Assembly (NCBI RefSeq): GCF_000337095.1
Contig: NZ_AOIV01000011.1
Location: 15,594-79,593 of the forward strand
From: Halogeometricum pallidum JCM 14848
GTDB lineage: Archaea; Halobacteriota; Halobacteria; Halobacteriales; Haloferacaceae
Length of the DNA stretch: 64,000 nucleotides
Direction: 5' to 3'
Position numbers and translations under genes: made by a program. The notes beneath the pieces were generated by a model, which saw only the letters and a program-made list of their open reading frames with translations, ran no database searches and was not told the origin of the DNA. The stretch's first letter is position 1. Each line of letters starts with the position of its first letter. Of this stretch, positions 8,869 through 17,929 are shown piece by piece.

Positions 8869-9744
8869 TCACGAGCCTCCACCACCAACGTCGGCCGTTT
8901 TCGGAATCGCACCACGAGCGAGGACTTTACGACCGTAGTACGCGACGATGGCAAGAGCGATGGCGGCGTATACGACTAAGTGAACGACGGTCACGATACC
9001 GACCGCACGCTCGTTGATCACCCCGTCGATGAGAATCTCGTTGGGAACGAGTGGAATGAGCACGTCCGCCGTGTTAGCCATTGCGTGGAGCACCATCACG
9101 ATGAGGACGCTCCCGGTGCTGTTGTACGCCCACGCGAGGATGACAGACAGGGTGAGGATTCCACCGACCCACCCGACCTGATTGACGAGGGGGAAACTCG
9201 AATGTGGAGTGACTGGTGCGAGAAAGTACGGGAGATGCCAGCCAGCCCAGACGACCCCGATAATGAGACTCGCGTTGAACGCCCCGTACCGTTCGTTGAG
9301 CCTAGCTTGAGCGAATCCTCGCCACCCAGGCTCCTCGTTTAGGCCGCCGCTGAGTACGAGGGTGAAGAGGAATAGCCCTACGAAGAGCAACGGTGACGGG
9401 AGCGCCCGTCCGAAATCGATGGGACCTCGAACTGCAAAGATACCGACCGCAATTAGCGCCGCCGCGACGAGCGGAAGGCCGAGAGCAACGAACCACCATT
9501 TCCATCCCACGCGCCACTTCGTGATTTGGCTCGCCCACTCTCTGACGTCGTCGCCCCGCAGCCACGTCACTACTGCCGCACTTACTGGAGGGCCAAAACT
9601 CCCGATATAAATGAGAATTGCCGCGGTCCAACTCGGCTCCATGAATACGGCGGGGGCAGAGATGATCCACGTATACGCGTACGCCCCGATGAAGAACGAC
9701 GCGACGGGATGTTCATCAATCAACGAGTGGCGGAGCGGGTGCAT
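8869..9744 (-). CDS. CPBP-family intramembrane metalloprotease
   Basis: 291 residues from the ATG at 9744. This start is preferred over one 57 bases upstream because an AT-rich box at 9769-9776 sits 25 bases in front, as expected for a leaderless haloarchaeal mRNA. Motifs: GLNEEPGWRGFAQARL, WAGWHLPYFL and LHAMANTADV, all conserved. About eight membrane helices. It leads the minus-strand operon CPBP - ABC ATPase - ABC-2 permease - CPBP remnant, an arrangement often seen with export of, or self-protection against, membrane-active peptides. Confidence 0.85.
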   Translation of the reverse strand: MHPLRHSLIDEHPVASFFIGAYAYTWIISAPAVFMEPSWTAAILIYIGSFGPPVSAAVVTWLRGDDVREWASQITKWRVGWKWWFVALGLPLVAAALIAVGIFAVRGPIDFGRALPSPLLFVGLFLFTLVLSGGLNEEPGWRGFAQARLNERYGAFNASLIIGVVWAGWHLPYFLAPVTPHSSFPLVNQVGWVGGILTLSVILAWAYNSTGSVLIVMVLHAMANTADVLIPLVPNEILIDGVINERAVGIVTVVHLVVYAAIALAIVAYYGRKVLARGAIPKTADVGGGGS

Positions 9745-9768
9745 AGCCGATTCTTCCCCGGAGACCGG

Positions 9769-9776
9769 ATAAATAT
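9769..9776 (-). promoter_or_regulatory. TATA box of the CPBP-ABC operon
   Basis: ATATTTAT on the minus strand, 25 bases before the ATG at 9744. The spacing fits a leaderless transcript. Confidence 0.55.
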
Positions 9777-9991
9777 TGTCATGTGGATTACAATTTGGCA
9801 AACAGATTACTCAAACACGTTTAAGTTGATAGATTGGGTCGAAGGCGTGTCAACTCCAACTCTCAGTCTACATCCACTGACAGGGTTGGGTTTCTCATCG
9901 CTCCATCACTCGCGTGCTGGTTACTCGCTGTAGAATACTGCTCTCTATGGAATCATACCCAGATTCGTCGGTGAGAGATCTCGCTTGCTCT

Positions 9992-10897
9992 CTATCGAAG
10001 CTCGGTCTTCTGTAGAACCGTAACCGAGAGCTGATGATCGACTGCTAACCTCATCTCCGTATCGTCGAGGATGATCTCGACTGAAGCAGCGAACGGCTCC
10101 TCTGCTCTCACAGTGGTGTTCCAGTTTTCTGCTGTCGTGTACTCGAATAGCTCCCAGAGAGGGGTATCGAGGAGGGAGACACCGTGTTGCCAGAAGGCTT
10201 CGATAACCACCGGGTGGAACGCAACGACGACGTCGATAGGAAGGGAGACGGTGAACCAACATCTGCGACATTCGTTAATTGAGACTCCCATGGAATGCTC
10301 TTCACGCTCTAACTGCTGGATAGTGGTTTCAAGCAGCCCATAGCATTCGGGACAGACGCCTCCTCGTACGAAGAGGTACTTCGCCCAGATACCGTAGCCA
10401 AAACTGTCGACGATTTCTTGCGTAGATCGCTCCTGAGCGATACTCTGCGGGAAGAGATCGGAGACGATGGGTGTTACGCACTTTCGGCACTCCACAGTGA
10501 ACCGACCCTCGGCTGAGTCTGCATTAAGTGCCCGCGCACCACAGTTTGGGCAGGCCCCTTCGACAGCCACAGGACCGAACACGTGAGACGGCTCGTAGAG
10601 CCCCGAAAAGAGGGCACGACGAACTTTGTCACCAGCGTACGTGAGCTGATATCCGTCTTCGGTTTCGATGATGAATCTGTCGACAAGCTGTTTGAGATGG
10701 TAAGAGAACTGCGACGTGCTCTGGCAACTCACGACGTCGTACAGTTGCGTAAAAGACATCGCGGACGTCTCCGCTTTACCATCGTATTTCCTCTCGGCCA
10801 ACGCGACGAGAATCTCCAGCCGCTGTTGATTGGCGAGGGCTTCGATGCTCTTGATAACGCTTTCGTCGATATCAGTTGCAGGGTCCTCTGAGTCCAT
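9992..10897 (-). CDS. ArsR-like winged-helix regulator with zinc ribbons
   Basis: 301 residues. The N-terminal 100 residues form an ArsR-type winged helix (IKSIEALANQQRLEILVALAE ... QFSYHLKQLVD ... YQLTYAG). Two Cys clusters follow: CPNCG...CRKC (about 115-140) and CPECYG...CRRC (about 190-220), suggesting two zinc ribbons, then an acidic C-terminal domain. The same architecture is seen in the gene at 16916, so the window has two paralogues. Likely a DNA-binding repressor responding to an unknown signal. It stands alone, with an upstream gap of about 190 bases. Confidence 0.7.
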   Translation of the reverse strand: MDSEDPATDIDESVIKSIEALANQQRLEILVALAERKYDGKAETSAMSFTQLYDVVSCQSTSQFSYHLKQLVDRFIIETEDGYQLTYAGDKVRRALFSGLYEPSHVFGPVAVEGACPNCGARALNADSAEGRFTVECRKCVTPIVSDLFPQSIAQERSTQEIVDSFGYGIWAKYLFVRGGVCPECYGLLETTIQQLEREEHSMGVSINECRRCWFTVSLPIDVVVAFHPVVIEAFWQHGVSLLDTPLWELFEYTTAENWNTTVRAEEPFAASVEIILDDTEMRLAVDHQLSVTVLQKTELR

Positions 10898-11087
10898 TAT
10901 CTACGTCGTCTGTCCCGGAAGCCGTGAACGTTTGGAACAGCCGTTTAGGGTCTCTACAGTTAATCTGGGAGTATCGCAGGATTGAGTCGACTGAGATCGA
11001 AGTATGTCGCTACAACCGTAACCCAAGGCCACGTTGATCTTCTCTCTTTGTTGTTAGAAGTGTTACTATCGCTCTCACTATTCACGC

Positions 11088-11466
11088 TTGGCCGTCGTCC
11101 ATACCGTCGACCATATCCAAGAAGGCCATTTCGGTCACGCGCCCGAGTCGCTCCACGAGAAGTCATATCAGCTGCTGCGACTCATTGCGGCGAATCGTCC
11201 ATTTGTCGATAGCAACAAGCGAACGGCGCTTATGTCGACCCGAATTTTCTACGCGTTGAATGGCCGTCGCTTTAACTACGACCGGGAGATCAAAGAGATC
11301 CTGAAAGCACTCGCGACAGATGAGAGCAGTGTCGATGAGGGCGACGTGATCAACCTCGACAAGCACGAGGAAATCTACGACGAACTCGCAACCGAATGGG
11401 ACGGAACACTTCGAGAAGGTCGCGGTCGAACTCCGGGAAAAAGCGGACGAGCAGTCCTGCGAGTAG
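11088..11466 (+). pseudogene. doc: Doc/Fic-family toxin remnant, truncated and frameshifted
   Basis: The frame from TTG 11088 gives VVHTVDHIQEGHFGHAPES and then RPFVDSNKRTALMSTR, the Fic motif (HxFxDGNKRT in active Doc). Here the catalytic His is Arg and the Gly is Ser. The N-terminal third of a Doc protein is absent. Near 11405 the expected ending (HFEKVAVELREKADEQ, stop 11464-11466) is in another frame, requiring one inserted base. Doc toxins are kinases that phosphorylate EF-Tu; this copy cannot work. No Phd antitoxin is visible beside it. Confidence 0.75.
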
Positions 11467-11511
11467 CTGTGTCGCCCTCGATGACATCCGCAGGTTCGAA
11501 GATCACGAGAA

Positions 11512-11750
11512 TTAGTTTGTGGCGCGGTCAGCCACGTTGATCCGCTGTTCGCGAGCGGCTTCGACATCCGAGTAGAGTGCCAACGCGTGCTTGATTAAGC
11601 GGCGGTCTTCCAGATTCTCCTCCCAGAGCGTAATTACGTCACGGCGTTCGTGAAGTTCGGCACTTGCGAGATCTTGACGCTCCTCCTCAATGATGTCGAG
11701 ACGTTCGAGTGCAAAATCTCGGTTTTGACGGAGACGAACTGGGGCAATCG
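11512..11750 (-). pseudogene. C-terminal remnant of a helical, charged protein
   Basis: About 75 residues of convincing coding sequence (RLRQNRDFALERLDIIEEER, then ELHERRDVITLWEENLEDRR) ending at 11512. Charge pattern and codon use suggest a coiled-coil C-terminus, as in several haloarchaeal HTH-domain regulators, but I do not recognise the family. Its upstream side collides near 11750 with an oppositely oriented fragment, so the 5' part is lost. Confidence 0.45.
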
Positions 11751-11755
11751 TATCG

Positions 11756-12088
11756 GATTCGCAGGCAGTCCGCGAACTGTGCGAGAACCATTGCTTCGGG
11801 AAGCTCAACTGGGAGACTACCGAGGAGGGTGAGCTCACTATCAGGGGCTATGATGATTTCGAGGTGTATGAGGCCCAAGAGAACAGCCTTCCAGACTACG
11901 AAGGTGGAATCGTGACCCACGAGTTCCTCCGGACACTCGCCAGCTATCTCGAACCAGATGAGGAATTCGATATTCAGACGGCTGGGTTCACGAAGTGTCG
12001 GTTCCCGGTGCTAGCCAAACGGCACGTCGTTCGCAACGATGAGGTCCTCCACGCAGACCTCAGTTCCCACGAGCCGATTAAGCGGTAG
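11756..12088 (+). pseudogene. C-terminal fragment of an accessory-region protein
   Basis: An open frame with good codon bias runs from about 11756 to the stop at 12086-12088 (QAVRELCENHCFGKLNWETT ... EVYEAQENSLPDYEGG ... RFPVLAKRHVVRNDEVL). No start or N-terminal half is present; the frame fades at the junction with the minus-strand remnant. The family is unknown to me. It precedes a hairpin leader and a DUF6735-like gene, as in plasmid-derived haloarchaeal clusters. Confidence 0.5.
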
Positions 12089-12091
12089 TTG

Positions 12092-12121
12092 TTTTTCATC
12101 CCCCAAGAGGGGGTGTGGGGC
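12092..12121 (+). promoter_or_regulatory. Conserved leader hairpin, copy 1
   Basis: T5 run (12092-12096), then stem CCCCA (12101-12105) / TGGGG (12116-12120) closing a 10-base loop AGAGGGGGTG. It sits 38 bases before the ATG at 12159. It matches the elements at 20204, 21553 and 42226 in loop sequence but not in stem sequence. Confidence 0.6.
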
Positions 12122-12158
12122 GATCCAGCATGAGCATCGTCCCGTGAGGTGACTGAAG

Positions 12159-12347
12159 ATGGGACATCGCGCACTCATTGCGTACGAACGTATCGATGGC
12201 ACGTACACGCTCCACTACTCCCACTGGGGAGCTGCGAACCTCAAACTGAAGCACCGCATCACAGCGGAGACGCCGTTCAGTGGGCGGTTTATACTAAACG
12301 TCGTCTTGGTCCGCCATACAACCCAATACGGCGGAATTCTTTTGTAA
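12159..12347 (+). pseudogene. DUF6735-like protein, 3'-truncated
   Basis: The first 42 residues (MGHRALIAYERIDGTYTLHY, then SHWGAANLKLKHRITAETPF) are the conserved start of a haloarchaeal family I know as DUF6735, usually about 200 residues long. After about 12284 the reading continues with unrelated codons to a stop at 12345-12347, giving only 62 residues. Function unknown. The gene keeps its leader hairpin, so the break is at the 3' side, probably a deletion joining it to the MntA gene. Confidence 0.65.
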
Positions 12348-12368
12348 CGATACGCCGTCGATTCACGT

Positions 12369-12800
12369 ATGAGCAAGGGCGACGGGGATTCGGCACTGTT
12401 CGCCTCTCTTGAAGAGTCGGCGTGCTCCGACCCGGATGTCAAGTTCGCGGTCGCATTCGGGTCCCAAGTCACCGGAGAGGCGACTCGCGCATCCGATCTC
12501 GATATTGCCGTCAAATTTTTCGACGATCTCTCGGACAGCGAACGGTTCGAGAAGCGGTGTTTCCTGTCGGGAGATCTTCAGCAAGAGGAATGGCCCTTCA
12601 TCGACATCTCGGACATTGAAACGCTTCCTCTTGACATCGCACACGACGCTGTCAACGGGACGTTTGTCTGCGGTAATAAGGACGCGTTTGAGCAGTTCAA
12701 GGTGGACATCGAAGCGACATTCGGTGACCAACGTGACGACCTTCGCCGCCAGCAGCGTGCCGTGATCGACCGGATCGCGGAGGATGGACTGCGTGGCTGA
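12369..12800 (+). CDS. mntA: MntA-type nucleotidyltransferase antitoxin
   Basis: 143 residues. The minimal nucleotidyltransferase motif GS-x10-DxD is exact: FGSQVTGEATRASDLDIAV, with a third carboxylate likely in FIDISD. Family members (type VII antitoxins) use ATP to AMPylate the partner HEPN toxin on a tyrosine. The gene is followed, with an 8-base overlap, by the HepT partner, the classical order. The start ATG at 12369 is preceded by an AT-rich stretch around 12340. Confidence 0.85.
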   Translation: MSKGDGDSALFASLEESACSDPDVKFAVAFGSQVTGEATRASDLDIAVKFFDDLSDSERFEKRCFLSGDLQQEEWPFIDISDIETLPLDIAHDAVNGTFVCGNKDAFEQFKVDIEATFGDQRDDLRRQQRAVIDRIAEDGLRG

Positions 12801-13219
12801 TACGCGAGTCGTCTCGATCAAACTCGAACATATCGAGCAGTACCACGGCGAACTGATTGAGAAACAGGAGACGCTATCTCGCGACGAATTTTCTCCGGAA
12901 CACAACTGAACAGCGTGCTGTTGAGCGGATGTTCGAGAACGCTATCCAGGCATGTTCCGACCTCGCCCAACACATCGCAACGCGCGATTTCGGATACGAC
13001 GGGAGTACCGCTAAGGAAGCGGTTCGCGTTCTGTACCGGGAGGGCGTTATCGAGGAACAGACGATGACGACGCTCGTCGCCGCGGTCGGGTTCAGAAACG
13101 TCCTCGCACACGAGTATGGGCATGTCGATGTGGAAGAAGTGTACGAAACGCTTCAGACAGGACTCACGGTGTACGATACATATAGCCGGCAAATCGCATC
13201 ATGGGTTCGAGACGAGTAG
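12793..13219 (+). pseudogene. hepT: HepT-type HEPN ribonuclease toxin, frameshifted in a T4 run
   Basis: GTG 12793 opens VADTRVVSIKLEHIEQYHGE ... TLSRDEF. Reading is lost at a TTTT tract (12889-12892): as given it runs to a stop at 12904-12906. With one T fewer it continues LRNTTEQRAVERMFENAIQA to 13219. The active-site motif RX4HXY is present downstream as RNVLAHEY. HepT toxins cleave RNA or tRNA ends. Either the toxin has been inactivated by a one-base insertion while the antitoxin stayed intact, or the T tract is a sequencing error. Confidence 0.8.
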
Positions 13220-13325
13220 ATATACGCAGAAGTTGAGGTTACGGGCTCTGCTGAAATCCTCTGTCGCTGAGAGTTTATTGAGGCCGTGCTGAATAGAAGG
13301 CACGTATGTATAACAGGTATCCGAA

Positions 13326-13808
13326 TTAGTCGGCCGGACGAGAATCATGACGACGGCAAAAAGGGGTCGAACCGTCGGGCATCTTGATTCGCCGCCGACC
13401 TGCACAGCGAGATTCAGTCGCTCGTGACCTTAGCCGAGGCAGTCCTCGTCTGTTCGCCGATCGGAGGTAGCGCCCGAAGACGACCCACGCGAGTCCGTAC
13501 AACAGGAACGACCCTGCCCACGGGTCGGCGCCCTCTCCCATCACGTAGGTCGTGAAGGCGATGGCGAACGGCAAGCCGACGGGCAGTGCCGCGACCAGTA
13601 ACCAAGCGCCGAACCGTGGCGTCGTCGCAACGTCGCTCCGAAGTATCGCGACACCGAAGACGAGTGCTCCGAGAAAAGCAACGAGCCATCCGAGTAGGGT
13701 CGGGATAAAAGCTACTCCGGGGCCGTATTCCGCTATCGGGAGCGCCACTGTCGCGATGACCGCACCTACATCGAGACCGCGAAATCCGTCGAATTTCGCG
13801 GTGTCCAC
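13326..13808 (-). CDS. Small membrane protein, possibly 5'-truncated
   Basis: 160 residues with four hydrophobic segments (about residues 14-33, 36-55, 66-88 and 97-112) and a basic tail. The start lies in sequence that, on the other strand, still encodes the end of a SnoaL-like protein, so the N-terminus may be the product of a rearrangement. The family is not recognised. Confidence 0.45.
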   Translation of the reverse strand: MDTAKFDGFRGLDVGAVIATVALPIAEYGPGVAFIPTLLGWLVAFLGALVFGVAILRSDVATTPRFGAWLLVAALPVGLPFAIAFTTYVMGEGADPWAGSFLLYGLAWVVFGRYLRSANRRGLPRLRSRATESRCAGRRRIKMPDGSTPFCRRHDSRPAD

Positions 13809-13892
13809 GTCTTCGACTTCGAGGACGAGAAGATCGTTCGCTGGACGTCCTACGCCGATACGGCTCTGTTCAATGCGGCTACAGAGAGCTGA
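13779..13892 (+). pseudogene. SnoaL/NTF2-like protein, C-terminal remnant
   Basis: The plus frame reads AKSVEFRGVHVFDFEDEKIV then RWTSYADTALFNAATES and stops at 13890-13892. VEFRGVHVFDFEDGKI-x-x-W-x-x-Y is the typical last strand-pair of SnoaL-like ketosteroid-isomerase-fold proteins. Everything before about 13779 is missing. Confidence 0.6.
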
Positions 13893-13929
13893 TCGACCGA
13901 TTCGACTCCAGATCCAGCGTACGGATTCA

Positions 13930-14733
13930 TCACAGTGACTCGATGAAATCGCTCAGGACCCGATTGAACCGGTCGGGCTCTTCAACGGTGATACAGTGCC
14001 CGCTCCCCTCGAAGAGTTCGAATCTCGCGTCTGGAATGAGTTCCGCAGCGTACTTGACTGAAGCAACGCTTCGCCATTTCTCATCAGCGCCCGCACAGAC
14101 GAGAGCGGGGATATCGACACTCCGTAGCAACTCGCGGTAGTCCCGAATGAATGACAGCCCGAAGAGTAAGGCTCCCTGAATCGGCGGTGGCGTCCGGGAT
14201 CCTTCGTCAAGGATGAGGTTCCGGAGTTCTCGGGTCGGCGGGTCTTTCAGTAACGCCTCGGCCTCCTCGTCAAGAAGGCCAATGGGGTCCTGCTGGATTG
14301 CATCGATCGCCCCTTCGAGATCCTCGGTCCCGTACGTCCCGTACTCGTAGTCCCCTCGTTTCACTGGAGACGGCTCCATGTCGATGTCTACGATCGCCCG
14401 AAGCCGGTCGGTTCCGAACTGATGGATATACTCCCACGAAATGAGGGCACCCATCGACCACCCCACGAGGACGATTCGGTCGAGATCGAGCTCTTCGAGG
14501 ACGGTCTGTACGTCGCGGGTGTATTGGCCAAGGGTGTGACCGAGTTCCGATTTCTCCGACCGGCCGTGTCCTCGGAAATCGACGGCGATCGTCCGATACT
14601 CGTTCGAGAGCCCCATCAGCTGCGGCTCGAAGTACCGGAGGCCAGCCGTTGCACCATGGAGAAAGACGATCGGTTGCCCCTCACCGTGGTCCTCGTAATA
14701 GAGATCGGCTCCGTTGCACTGGATGAGGGGCAT
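13930..14733 (-). CDS. Alpha/beta hydrolase
   Basis: 267 residues from ATG 14733 (MPLIQCNGADLYYEDHGEG), a normal start for this family; a start 48 bases upstream adds an unrelated segment. The oxyanion region is VFLHGATAG, the nucleophile elbow GWSMG (Ser about 97), the acid probably Asp in VCAGADEKW and the His in GSGHCITVEEPDRF. The family includes esterases, haloperoxidase-like enzymes and lactonases; the substrate cannot be assigned. Single gene. Confidence 0.85.
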   Translation of the reverse strand: MPLIQCNGADLYYEDHGEGQPIVFLHGATAGLRYFEPQLMGLSNEYRTIAVDFRGHGRSEKSELGHTLGQYTRDVQTVLEELDLDRIVLVGWSMGALISWEYIHQFGTDRLRAIVDIDMEPSPVKRGDYEYGTYGTEDLEGAIDAIQQDPIGLLDEEAEALLKDPPTRELRNLILDEGSRTPPPIQGALLFGLSFIRDYRELLRSVDIPALVCAGADEKWRSVASVKYAAELIPDARFELFEGSGHCITVEEPDRFNRVLSDFIESL

Positions 14734-15202
14734 ATGACTGAGATAGTATGGGAGTTCGGATAGCTGTTCGTATGAACTCACCCTCTGTATCCGTCGCAGA
14801 AATGCTGAGAGAGGGCTGAGTAGTCATACCGGTGATGGACTCGACGCAGCGCATCAGCCGTTCTGTCCCCGAGATACGGCTGTATTTTTGTGCAGTCGCC
14901 AGATCGCCCCACCCTAGTAGAGTTGGGGGCAGCACCGGGGCGACGCCTTTGTACGCGTAGCTACCGGCGGCGGTGGCTCGCAGACAGTGTGGATAGACCC
15001 GAAAGGTTTGCCTCGCTCGCGACAGCCTGCACTCATCTATTGATTGTTGACTGTGACGGGAAATCCATCGTAGCGGTTGGCAAAGCGTTCAACATACAGT
15101 TCCAACTGAAGTGAGAGATCAAACGGAATGAGCCGAGCCAAAGCCCTCGGCGCAAAGAGACGATTGCACATCCGACGACATCGGCCCCCGGAGCCACTCA
15201 GG
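14734..15202. other. Intergenic, no supportable gene
   Basis: About 470 bases. Short open frames on both strands (for example 14890-15114 plus) lack codon bias and do not resemble a family I know. An AT-rich stretch near 14880 is the only obvious feature. Confidence 0.4.
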
Positions 15203-16435
15203 TTACCGCACACAGGTGACTGTAACCTCAGGAGCGACTCCGTCGCCGGCGGTCGCCTGGCGCTCAATCTCAGTGCTGACCGACGCGACGGTCGACGCCG
15301 AACAGGGGCGGTCGACGAGGAAGTGCAACTCGATCGAGACGCCAGTGGCGGTAAATGAGACAACAGTCGAACCCGCGATGACCCGCTCGACGACGATGCT
15401 AGCGGAGTCCAGCCCAACGATTGTCCAGTCGTGGTTCCCGAAGACTCGCACGTCGCGGAGCGTGGTGTTCCGAGCGTCGACGGTCAGCAGCCCGGCCGTG
15501 CGTTCGACGCCGACAGCGCCGGGATCGCCGACCGTGTTCGAGATGGTGCTGTCGGCCACAATCACTCCGTCGGCCCGCAGAACCGCGATGCCGGCGATCG
15601 AATTCCGGTCAAGCGTGCTTGCGGTCACGGTAGTCCCGTCGGCAGCGATCACTAGAATCCCGACGGCGTTGTCGGAGGCGACGAGTCCCACAGTGACGAC
15701 GTCGGTGCTGTCGGTGACGAACAGCCCGTCGCCGTGGTTTCGGCTGACGGTCGTCGCCTGGATGGACACGCGGTCGGACCCATTGACGACAATCCCAGCC
15801 ATCCAACTGGCGTCGACGGTCACGGCGTCGATTGTGACGTCGGTCGCGTTCTGGACCACCAGACCGTCCCCAGCGCTGTCAAGGATCGTGGTCGACATCA
15901 CACGGACGCGAGAGACGCCATCGATAACGACGCCAGTGACAGCATTCGTCCCGGTGACGTTGACGACCGAGAGGTCAGCGCCGCCGGTCGCTCGGATGCC
16001 GCTATCGAACCCCTCGAACGAGAGGTTCGCGATCGTGACGTTCGAGCGGCCGCCGGTGACGACGACCGCCTCGCCGAACTGGTCGGGCGTCGGCATACCG
16101 AGGGCCGCGCCGTACGCCCGGGTGCTTTCAGCGACGGTCAACGCGTGGCCCCGGCCGTCGAGAACGACGCTGTCAGCCTCGACGTCCAAGCAGGTGTAGG
16201 TATGGCTCACGAGGTCCGCGACGAGGTGGTATCGCCCCTCCTCAGCGATCGTTCGACACGAATCGATCGGAGAACTCGCTCCTGCAGTCACGGGAGCGGA
16301 GATTCCTGCGAACTGCGCGGGATCGACAGTCAACTGTACCGACGCAGGCGCCGCGCCCGCGGGAGTGAATTGGACGACGAATACCGTCGCAACGACGAAA
16401 GCGACAGACAGGACCTGATTGGGTGTGGGTGACAT
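15203..16435 (-). CDS. Secreted NosD-like right-handed beta-helix protein
   Basis: 410 residues from ATG 16435, which puts a Sec-type signal at the very N-terminus (VLSVAFVVATVFVVQFTPAG with Ala after it). Then follow about ten repeats of 20-25 residues of the type (G-x-x-V-x-x-S-T-x-x-x-N), for example ATDVTIDAVTVDASWMAGIV and DGVIVADSTISNTVG. This is the parallel beta-helix of NosD/CASH proteins (periplasmic copper-binding or carbohydrate-binding). No C-terminal PGF anchor is seen; it ends EVTVTCVR. Probably an extracellular binding protein. Confidence 0.75.
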   Translation of the reverse strand: MSPTPNQVLSVAFVVATVFVVQFTPAGAAPASVQLTVDPAQFAGISAPVTAGASSPIDSCRTIAEEGRYHLVADLVSHTYTCLDVEADSVVLDGRGHALTVAESTRAYGAALGMPTPDQFGEAVVVTGGRSNVTIANLSFEGFDSGIRATGGADLSVVNVTGTNAVTGVVIDGVSRVRVMSTTILDSAGDGLVVQNATDVTIDAVTVDASWMAGIVVNGSDRVSIQATTVSRNHGDGLFVTDSTDVVTVGLVASDNAVGILVIAADGTTVTASTLDRNSIAGIAVLRADGVIVADSTISNTVGDPGAVGVERTAGLLTVDARNTTLRDVRVFGNHDWTIVGLDSASIVVERVIAGSTVVSFTATGVSIELHFLVDRPCSASTVASVSTEIERQATAGDGVAPEVTVTCVR

Positions 16436-16915
16436 GGTTGTGTGAGCGACCAATGGGCGCGGTCGTGTTCGCTGGCCGACCAGTGTATCCACTACTCAGC
16501 GTGAGTGATCGCCGCGCTCTGGAGACCGAGGAGTGATCGTCCCGACAGTCGGAAACGACCAGCATCGGCCCACTGGCGCTACTACAGAAGAGGTCGCATC
16601 AGGCGATAAATGTAATTAGAATAATATTTCTATGAGGTCGACAGTAAGAGGTTCGGTCGACGGGTTATCCGGTCGACAGCCTCCGAACGACCGGGTCACT
16701 ATCAGATTTGTACCGCGGTTCTCGGCACCCTGAACTTGATCCAGTCCGCTCAACCAGTGTCTATCGGTGGCGAGTGCGCTTACAGAACTGCGAGGAGACG
16801 CCTACGACCGTTAGTCGGAGGAGATGGTCATTAAACCGGCCAGCCGACCGAGTACAACCGGACGTTTTCGGTCGGGCGCAGCAAACGCTTTGCCCGTATC
16901 GCGCGTGTATATCGC
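16436..16915. other. Intergenic, divergent promoter region
   Basis: 480 bases between the minus-strand beta-helix gene and the plus-strand regulator. AT-rich around 16606-16635 (ATAAATGTAATTAGAATAAT). No gene seen. Confidence 0.5.
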
Positions 16916-17929
16916 ATGTCTCGGAATCGTGTGGGTGAGAACCCGGAGAAGAGTATCGATGAGGGAGCTCCCAAAGAGGGTTCTGGGCTGTCGTTCTCCG
17001 AGACGGTGGCGACGGCCATCGCCAGTCTGGCCAGCGAGACACGACTCAGAATCCTGCTGGTGCTCTGGGACGCACAGGATCGGCCGCTGCGGTTCGGCGA
17101 ACTCCGGAAGCGCGTCGGCGTCGCAGACCCCGGTCAGTTCAGGTACCACCTGCGGAAGCTCGAAGACCAGTTCGTCAGGAACACCGCAGAGGGATACGAC
17201 ATCACGAACGCCGGCGTGAACGTCGTGTGGGCCGTCCGATCCGGGGACCTGACTTGGAGTGGGGACGTCGATCCGTTTCCCATCGACAGCGTCTGCCCAG
17301 CCTGTAGCGCGGGACTGTCGCTCCGCTACGAGGAACAGATGTTCTTCGTCATCTGTCCCGACTGCGGCCGGACACACGAGATGGCGCCGTTTCACCCGAG
17401 CGGTCTGGTCGGTCGAACTAACCGGGAGATACACGCGGCGTTCGAGCGGGTGAGCCACGGTCAGTTCGAGCTTGGGGCACACGATATCTGTCCCCGGTGT
17501 TACGGAACGGGGTCGTTCACGCTCGTCACCGACGAGAACGCCGTCCCGACCGATCTGCGCGAGGAACTGTCGGCAGCCGAACTGGCTGACCTCACCCGCT
17601 ACGATCTCCAGGAAGGAATCGCGTCGGTCGTCTGGACGTGTTCGCAGTGTGGGCTGTGGATGGAGTTCCCGCTCGCAGTGTTGCTGTGTCACCGGACAGC
17701 CGTCGCCGAGTTCTATCGCGATCACGGAGTCGACGTCGACGCAGTCCCGGCGCGGGACCTCCCCAACCACCTTGGCGACGTCGCGATTACTGTGACGGAA
17801 CTCGATCCCCTCTCAATGCTGGTCACCATGACCAAAGACGACGAGACGCTAACCGTCTCTATCGACGGCGGGTTCGCCGGGGTCGCGACCGAACGAACGC
17901 CAGCCGACTACGGTTCTCCAGCGTCCTAA
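16916..17929 (+). CDS. ArsR-like winged-helix regulator with zinc ribbons
   Basis: 337 residues. The winged helix is at about 25-110 (SETVATAIASLASETRLRIL ... FGELRKRVG ... QFRYHLRKLED ... YDITNAG). Cys pairs are CPAC...CPDCG (about 125-150) and CPRCYG...CSQCG (about 190-245). Same domain order as the gene at 9992, with which it shares about the same length and spacing of Cys clusters. It is divergent from the beta-helix protein gene and may control it (inference from position). Confidence 0.7.
   Translation: MSRNRVGENPEKSIDEGAPKEGSGLSFSETVATAIASLASETRLRILLVLWDAQDRPLRFGELRKRVGVADPGQFRYHLRKLEDQFVRNTAEGYDITNAGVNVVWAVRSGDLTWSGDVDPFPIDSVCPACSAGLSLRYEEQMFFVICPDCGRTHEMAPFHPSGLVGRTNREIHAAFERVSHGQFELGAHDICPRCYGTGSFTLVTDENAVPTDLREELSAAELADLTRYDLQEGIASVVWTCSQCGLWMEFPLAVLLCHRTAVAEFYRDHGVDVDAVPARDLPNHLGDVAITVTELDPLSMLVTMTKDDETLTVSIDGGFAGVATERTPADYGSPAS

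Noticed and set aside
13235-13300. Possible IS5-type terminal repeat (GGGCTCTGCTGAAATCCT and a nearby GTGCTGAAT)
   Set aside because: No matching second end or transposase, so an insertion sequence cannot be supported.
15216-16199. 327-residue plus-strand frame
   Set aside because: Antisense to the secreted beta-helix gene; Thr/Ser/Pro-rich mirror composition of its Val/Asp repeats.
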